From Chara braunii (lineage: Eukaryota; Streptophyta; Charophyceae; Charales; Characeae): 21,086 nucleotides of DNA. A program made the position numbers and the translations under genes. This document shows, one piece after another, positions 17,302-21,086 of the stretch; positions within the stretch are counted from its first letter, which is position 1; each line of letters starts with the position of its first letter. Where the stretch lies: positions 560,781 to 581,866 of the forward strand of contig BFEA01000384.1 in the NCBI GenBank assembly GCA_003427395.1. Reading direction: 5' to 3'. A model generated the notes under the pieces. The model was given only the letters and a program-made list of their open reading frames with translations. It was not told the DNA's origin and ran no database searches.

Positions 17302-18116
17302 TCAAAAGTCCCAATCCTCTATCTCGTCATCGTTCCCGTCATCACTGAAATTGTCCTCCTCGTCAAAGAACAAGTCCTTCAGTCCTTCTAGGAAGGTCTC
17401 CCCCACCGCCACATTTCGATAGACTATCCGCCAATGCACTGGGCTAGGGACAAAAGCATCGTCTGTGCTGAGGAGGTTCAACATTTCAGTCAATTCCTGC
17501 GCCCAGTTACCTTTGAACGGCCCCATTTCCACCGACAATCTGAAGAAGTCCTGCCGAGCGCACTGGTACAGCCTCAGGTGTGCCATCGACCGACATATTT
17601 GTTCCAATCTCTCCCTGGTCCCGAAGACTGCGTCCACCAAAAATGGAGGTAGCATGCACCTCATCGTGCTAAGAGGCCGTCTCATGTTTCCCCTATCCTC
17701 GAGCTCCACTCGCACCTCTACTTTGTCCATTTCCATTTCCGCCCGCTGGCATGCCGCCCATACCACTTCTCGTTACGCTTGTCTAAACAACTGGTTCAGT
17801 GCCGTTCCCAGTACTAATCCTATTACCATTGCATTTTCCATCTCCTGGGATAGGTAGACCCACCCGCGGGCTTCCACCGTCCCTCAGAATTCTAAGTCCA
17901 TCAAGCTCGGTGACAGTCTCGTCAGGTTGACCTTAGTCCAGATTGTCTCTATCCAGAGGAACGCGTCCTCTTTTCGTCCAGCATCACAGTTTGGTAGGCT
18001 GGCCCCAGGTCTGTCCACATTCCTTCTTCCGAGAGGACGACAGATACCCCTTCCTTTACGTCTATCGGCATTTCCGGACCACTAGAATAGGCAGGAGATG
18101 AGAACCACCGCGCCAT
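17302..18116 (-). pseudogene. Module D, same family, frameshift and two stops
   Basis: First ORF of the cassette in transcription order. The frame is open from about 18194. I chose the ATG at 18114-18116 (MARWFSS) because it puts S-V-V-L at 25-28, matching the S-[LI]-P position of A-C; an ATG at 18144-18146 is the alternative. Near 17965 the path shifts frame to DAFLWIETIW, which matches LSCLWIERVW of C. TGA (17884-17886) and TAA (17773-17775) then interrupt it. Landmarks: LVLGTAL, PPFLVDAVFG, MGPFKGN, WRIVYRNV, LEGLKDLFFDE. D ends in an acidic tail (DEEDNFSDDGNDDEIED) absent from the others. It is the most damaged of the four. Function unknown. Confidence 0.65.
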
Positions 18117-18494
18117 ACCGTTTTCCGGCTTCGGTCCTGTTTTCATAAGCGAGCACCACACAGCCCCCTCTTGGTCAGACTGCCTCCCTTTCTAGATGAG
18201 AATTGTTTTTCAGACCCCTCATCCGGGTCTCCCTAACCTTCCCTACCCATTTCCCAGAGGTCGCTACCCCGTCGTATCCCCAATTGACCACCACCAGCCG
18301 ACATTCCTTTCTCTTGGTTCCTTTCCTTCCGACTCCTATCCATACTTACTCACATCTTCTCTCACTCGTGCGGACTTAGACAGGGGGCGAGAATAGACTT
18401 AGAAGCTCAGTTTCCTGCCCAACATCCTCGAGCAAACTTTACAGAGGGAGACACAAAAGAAGAAAATCAGGCAAAGTTCGCACACAGGACGGTA

Positions 18495-18718
18495 ATCTCC
18501 TCACCGGCCTTTCCCCAAAAGTGGTCTCTCCACTGTTACTATCGGCAAATTTTTATCCCGTACCTCAAGCACAACTCGACCGTCTCGAGCGCGGTACCCA
18601 GACTCCAGTGGGGGGTCACCCTCACCTTCTTGCTCATAATACCCCATCCCGTATTGCCGCTTTTGCACACCCCCGTTGGTACCGGGAATTACCCCTGCAT
18701 ACCCCGGTTGGGACGAAA
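18495..18718 (-). CDS. Small open frame upstream of module D, tentative
   Basis: A minus-strand frame bounded by stops contains an ATG at 18645-18647 and reads MGYYEQEGEGDPPLESGYR, then a segment with GRVVLEVRDKNLPIV, ending near 18495. Composition (G, Y, E, alternating V/L) looks more protein-like than other frames nearby, but it is short and no motif is known. In a second frame of the same DNA, WRDHFWGKAGEEI (about 18490-18535) faintly resembles the GPFWGNQARE region of module A. The stretch might therefore be a very decayed fifth module instead. Confidence 0.2.
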
Positions 18719-19767
18719 GTCAGCCGTCCGGGCATTCACTTCCATCGGTCCGACAAGGAACAACCTTTCCCAAACCAAGCTACTAATCGTCTCCAAGGCT
18801 CCGTCTTTGTCCGCATGGAGTGGTACTCCCCCTGCCAGCCAACAGGCTAAGCCCCGCTTGAGGAGACGTTTCGCACCCCGCCCAGCAGATCATCAAGCCA
18901 AAGCCCGTCACCGCTCGAACGAGAATGCTACTAATCTCCCGGCGTGACGAACTCCCGTTCGACAGCTCGGTGGCTTGACCTCCGTACTAGAACACACGAC
19001 AACCTACAAAAAGAGAGCGACGTTTCGCAACCTGCACCGGCTGGTGCAGACCCCTCCTTTCCTCCCGAAAGGCAGGACGCTCAAATCCCCATCATGCAAG
19101 CACAAGTCCCAAGCGGGACACACATAATACAAGTGCCTTTCCCTTGGTGCACCCATCGCTTCGTACCCATAGCTTATAGTTTTTCTCTCAGGACCGTTTG
19201 TGCCACTCACCCCTAATTTCCATACACAGTGTCCAGTTCCTTCTCGTGAGCATCTTCAAAGGTGAGCTAGTTTTCTTTGGAGTCTAGCAACTCCCTTCAT
19301 TCCCTTATCTTCACTTGTGTGTCCGTTCATAGGGCAGGATTGTTCCTTTTCGATTACCCGTTTTGTTCATGTGAGGTTCCTTCAAGCATTTCAGGTGTAG
19401 TGCAAGAAGTCCGCTGGGCTCCGAAGAGGAGAGAAGAAGGCACACGTGTCGGCCGGATCACTTCGCCGCCGGATTTTCATCGGAACCCGGACTAGCCCGG
19501 AATTCCAACCGCCTGCCAGGTAACCGGAGCCCTTCTTTCACACGAAGAGGAAGGGTCGACCTGCGGCTTGCTCAAGGCTTCCTCGGACTGACGAACATCA
19601 GCCCGAAAGAAGGAGGACTAGAGTCACCTCCTAAGGAGACGGCTAATCAAGTGTGCAACATGCATGTTATTCCTCCAGGCCTGGCCTTGCCATGCGCCCA
19701 GCCGCCCTCAAATCTGATTCTCTCAAGGGGATAGAGCATACACAAGTCCTCGTTCCTTTGTCTTTGG
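18719..19767. other. Non-coding stretch, nothing recognised
   Basis: No frame on either strand shows a known motif. Composition is mixed and GC near even. If the TATA-like element at 19768 is real, this would be the leader of a minus-strand transcript that runs into the four-ORF cassette. No primer-binding site complementary to a tRNA 3' end could be recognised: a TGGCAGGCGGTTGG on the minus strand near 19519 starts with TGG, but its complement does not form a tRNA T-arm. Confidence 0.4.
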
Positions 19768-19774
19768 TTATATA
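19768..19774 (-). promoter_or_regulatory. TATA-box-like element, minus strand
   Basis: TTATATA on the plus strand reads TATATAA on the minus strand, in a GC-richer neighbourhood. It lies about 1.6 kb upstream of module D and points towards it. It could be an LTR or gene promoter. With no matching copy at the other end of the element, an LTR origin cannot be shown. Confidence 0.3.
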
Positions 19775-19807
19775 CAAGGTCATGCTTCGGGCGCCCGCCT
19801 CGAGATC

Positions 19808-19830
19808 GCATGGGTCAGTTTAACCCATGC
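19808..19830. repeat. Perfect 8-bp inverted repeat with 7-base loop
   Basis: GCATGGGT (19808-19815) and ACCCATGC (19823-19830) flank CAGTTTA. It lies immediately upstream of the TATA-like element in minus-strand orientation. Confidence 0.6.
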
Positions 19831-19883
19831 CCGTCACCTCCACCATTTTTGTAGCAGCCGTACCCTGAAGAACTTTCGAGCCT

Positions 19884-19952
19884 GGGTCGACCCCATTGCG
19901 GGTCCCATTTGGCTCGACCCGCCCACGCTCAAGCTCTGGGCGCGGGTCGTTC
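19884..19952. repeat. Cluster of GGGTCGACCC-type palindromes
   Basis: GGGTCGACCC (19884-19893) is a perfect 10-bp palindrome. It is followed by GGGTCCC and by CTCGACCCGCCCA paired with TGGGCGCGGGTCG across a short loop, with one bulge. Several CGACCC/GGGTCG half-sites thus lie within 70 bp. This could be a protein-binding array or a hairpin-forming region. Confidence 0.45.
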
Positions 19953-20984
19953 GTCCCAGGGGCACCCCCACCTAGTGCTATGAGATGGATGCGGATGGGC
20001 CTTTTGCGAGAGGGCTTTACATTGGGGGATGTAGCTCCGCTCTCGCGTTAGATGGGAACTCTTTGGTCACTCGTGGCGTTTTCTCGATTCACTTAAGTGT
20101 GACCAGACAATTGCTCTTTCCAATACATAGGCAGTCCAGGGAGTTTATTGAAGATTCGTCTTCTTTCGTGTGTAGGCCAAGCGTCATCCATTGGGCCACA
20201 CACCTTTTCACTAAGCATGGCAATCTCTATGGCGTCATCGGGGTGCGGCCGCGCCGTCCATACCCCAGCCCCTATATTTTTTTTTGCTCGACAATCATCC
20301 TACTCGCATATCCATTGCCGCGCTTAGTCTTTTCGGGCTTTCGTATTGCACACAAAAGAGCCATGTCATTCATTCATTGTGCAAAGTTGCACTCCGTCGT
20401 TGGTCCTTTATCCAAGCATTCAATCATCAATCCCCGCCCACATTCACAGTTTATGCTAGGGCCATGTCATTCCCTTATTGGGTTTTTCATTCTTGCCCGC
20501 ATTCCGCGGGTCCAGTCCCGCTCAATCCATTCTAAGCCACTCACCTGCGCAGGACCACACAAGCAAAGACCAAATACAATCCCCATTGGGGGTCAACACA
20601 TCGCCCCTCCCGCAAGCCTAAGTTCCTTTCTCTTCCGATGGCCCTTTTGGTTTCCTTTCCCTCCCTTCAAGCAAGCCATGCCTTCTTCTTAGTCATGCAG
20701 TCGGGGAGAATGGTTGAGTCAAACTAACCTGGTCTCAAGCCTTTATCCTTTCAGCCTTTTCAAAAGATCTCGCTTCCAAGTCTTCCACAACAGTACCGTT
20801 CCTTTCCTTCTTGGTGGCACAAGGGACCGGCAACCCTCCCCTTACCCTCTTTCTCCACCGAGTGAGGACCGAGCTCGTTTACCGTTCGTTCCCTGGCAAT
20901 GTAACAAGTGAGGGAAGGTTAGTTATGTGCCAAGAAGTGAGAGGAAGAGGGAGACGGGGGTGAAGGCCAGGGGTCTAGAAGGGA

Positions 20985-20991
<7 letters not shown>
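19953..20991. other. Non-coding stretch, one long but unsupported plus frame
   Basis: A 235-codon plus-strand frame (19985-20692) starting at ATG is open, but it shows no domain, has H/P/S-rich and F-rich composition like other pyrimidine-rich non-coding DNA in this window, and lies amid short degenerate repeats (GCCATGTCATTC at about 20361 and 20461). I do not call it a gene. The rest holds nothing recognised. Confidence 0.35.
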
Positions 20992-21016
<25 letters not shown>

Positions 21017-21018
21017 TG

Positions 21019-21086
<68 letters not shown>
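20992..21086. repeat. (GA)n microsatellite at the window edge
   Basis: About 95 bp of alternating GA, interrupted once by TGTGG near 21017-21021, continues to the end of the window. Its true length cannot be seen. Confidence 0.95.

Noticed and set aside
7300-17775. Alternative genetic code with stop reassignment to explain in-frame stops
   Set aside because: TAA, TAG and TGA all occur inside frames, together with several frameshifts, and the same codons also serve as natural ends. Ordinary decay explains this better.
19500-19520. Primer-binding site (minus strand, begins TGGCAGG)
   Set aside because: Its complement ends in CCA but does not have the T-loop and acceptor pattern of a tRNA 3' end, and no LTR end could be placed beside it.
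19985-20692. 235-codon plus-strand frame starting with ATG
   Set aside because: No recognisable domain, signal peptide or conserved pattern. Composition matches nearby non-coding DNA and degenerate repeats lie inside it. Kept only as a note in the region entry.

Overview
This window looks like a transposon-dense, intron-less stretch of a eukaryotic, plant-lineage nuclear genome. The gag and pol sequences resemble the Ty3/gypsy elements that I associate with charophyte green algae such as Chara braunii, but that assignment is an impression from protein flavour and I could not search it. No rRNA, tRNA or CRISPR array is visible, and I see no ordinary host gene that I would defend.

Layout. (1) 1-1809, plus strand: a G-rich leader, then a truncated gag-like reading frame (703-1779) with two in-frame TAG stops, ending at a hairpin that contains an AATAAA. 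(2) 1935-3600: T-rich and GC-rich non-coding DNA with a 182-bp-period duplication. (3) 3605-6800: a non-coding zone built from at least five unrelated tandem-repeat families (47, 66, 18/24, 38 and about 220 bp). (4) 6811-14152, minus strand: a degenerate Ty3/gypsy element. In transcription order it has gag, protease, reverse transcriptase, RNase H, integrase and a small acidic third ORF. About six frameshifts and five in-frame stops break it; the integrase is the only long clean part. (5) 14591-18146, minus strand, directly upstream of gag: four tandem ORFs of about 250 codons that are anciently diverged paralogues of one another and match no family I recognise. (6) 18495-20990: mostly featureless, with a TATA-like element and palindromes near 19.8 kb. 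(7) 20992-21086: a (GA)n microsatellite.

The most interesting content is the four-ORF paralogue cassette. Hand alignment shows the modules in nearly the same residue register, sharing a GW, GGWxEFR, PxFxVD, GPF and a terminal Y-[LV]-x-G/D-x-x-x-L-[FY] motif. They differ from one another far more than the one to three disabling mutations in each can explain. The cassette therefore duplicated and evolved as coding sequence before this copy died. If it belongs to the retroelement, this is a Ty3 element with a multi-gene region ahead of gag and a repeat-rich 3' region, recalling large plant Tat/Ogre-type elements. If not, it is a decayed host gene cluster beside one.

Two single-base N positions matter. 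The N at 12115 sits between two identical 95-bp copies and is almost certainly an assembly join inside the protease gene. The N at 1927 lies in a poly(T) run.
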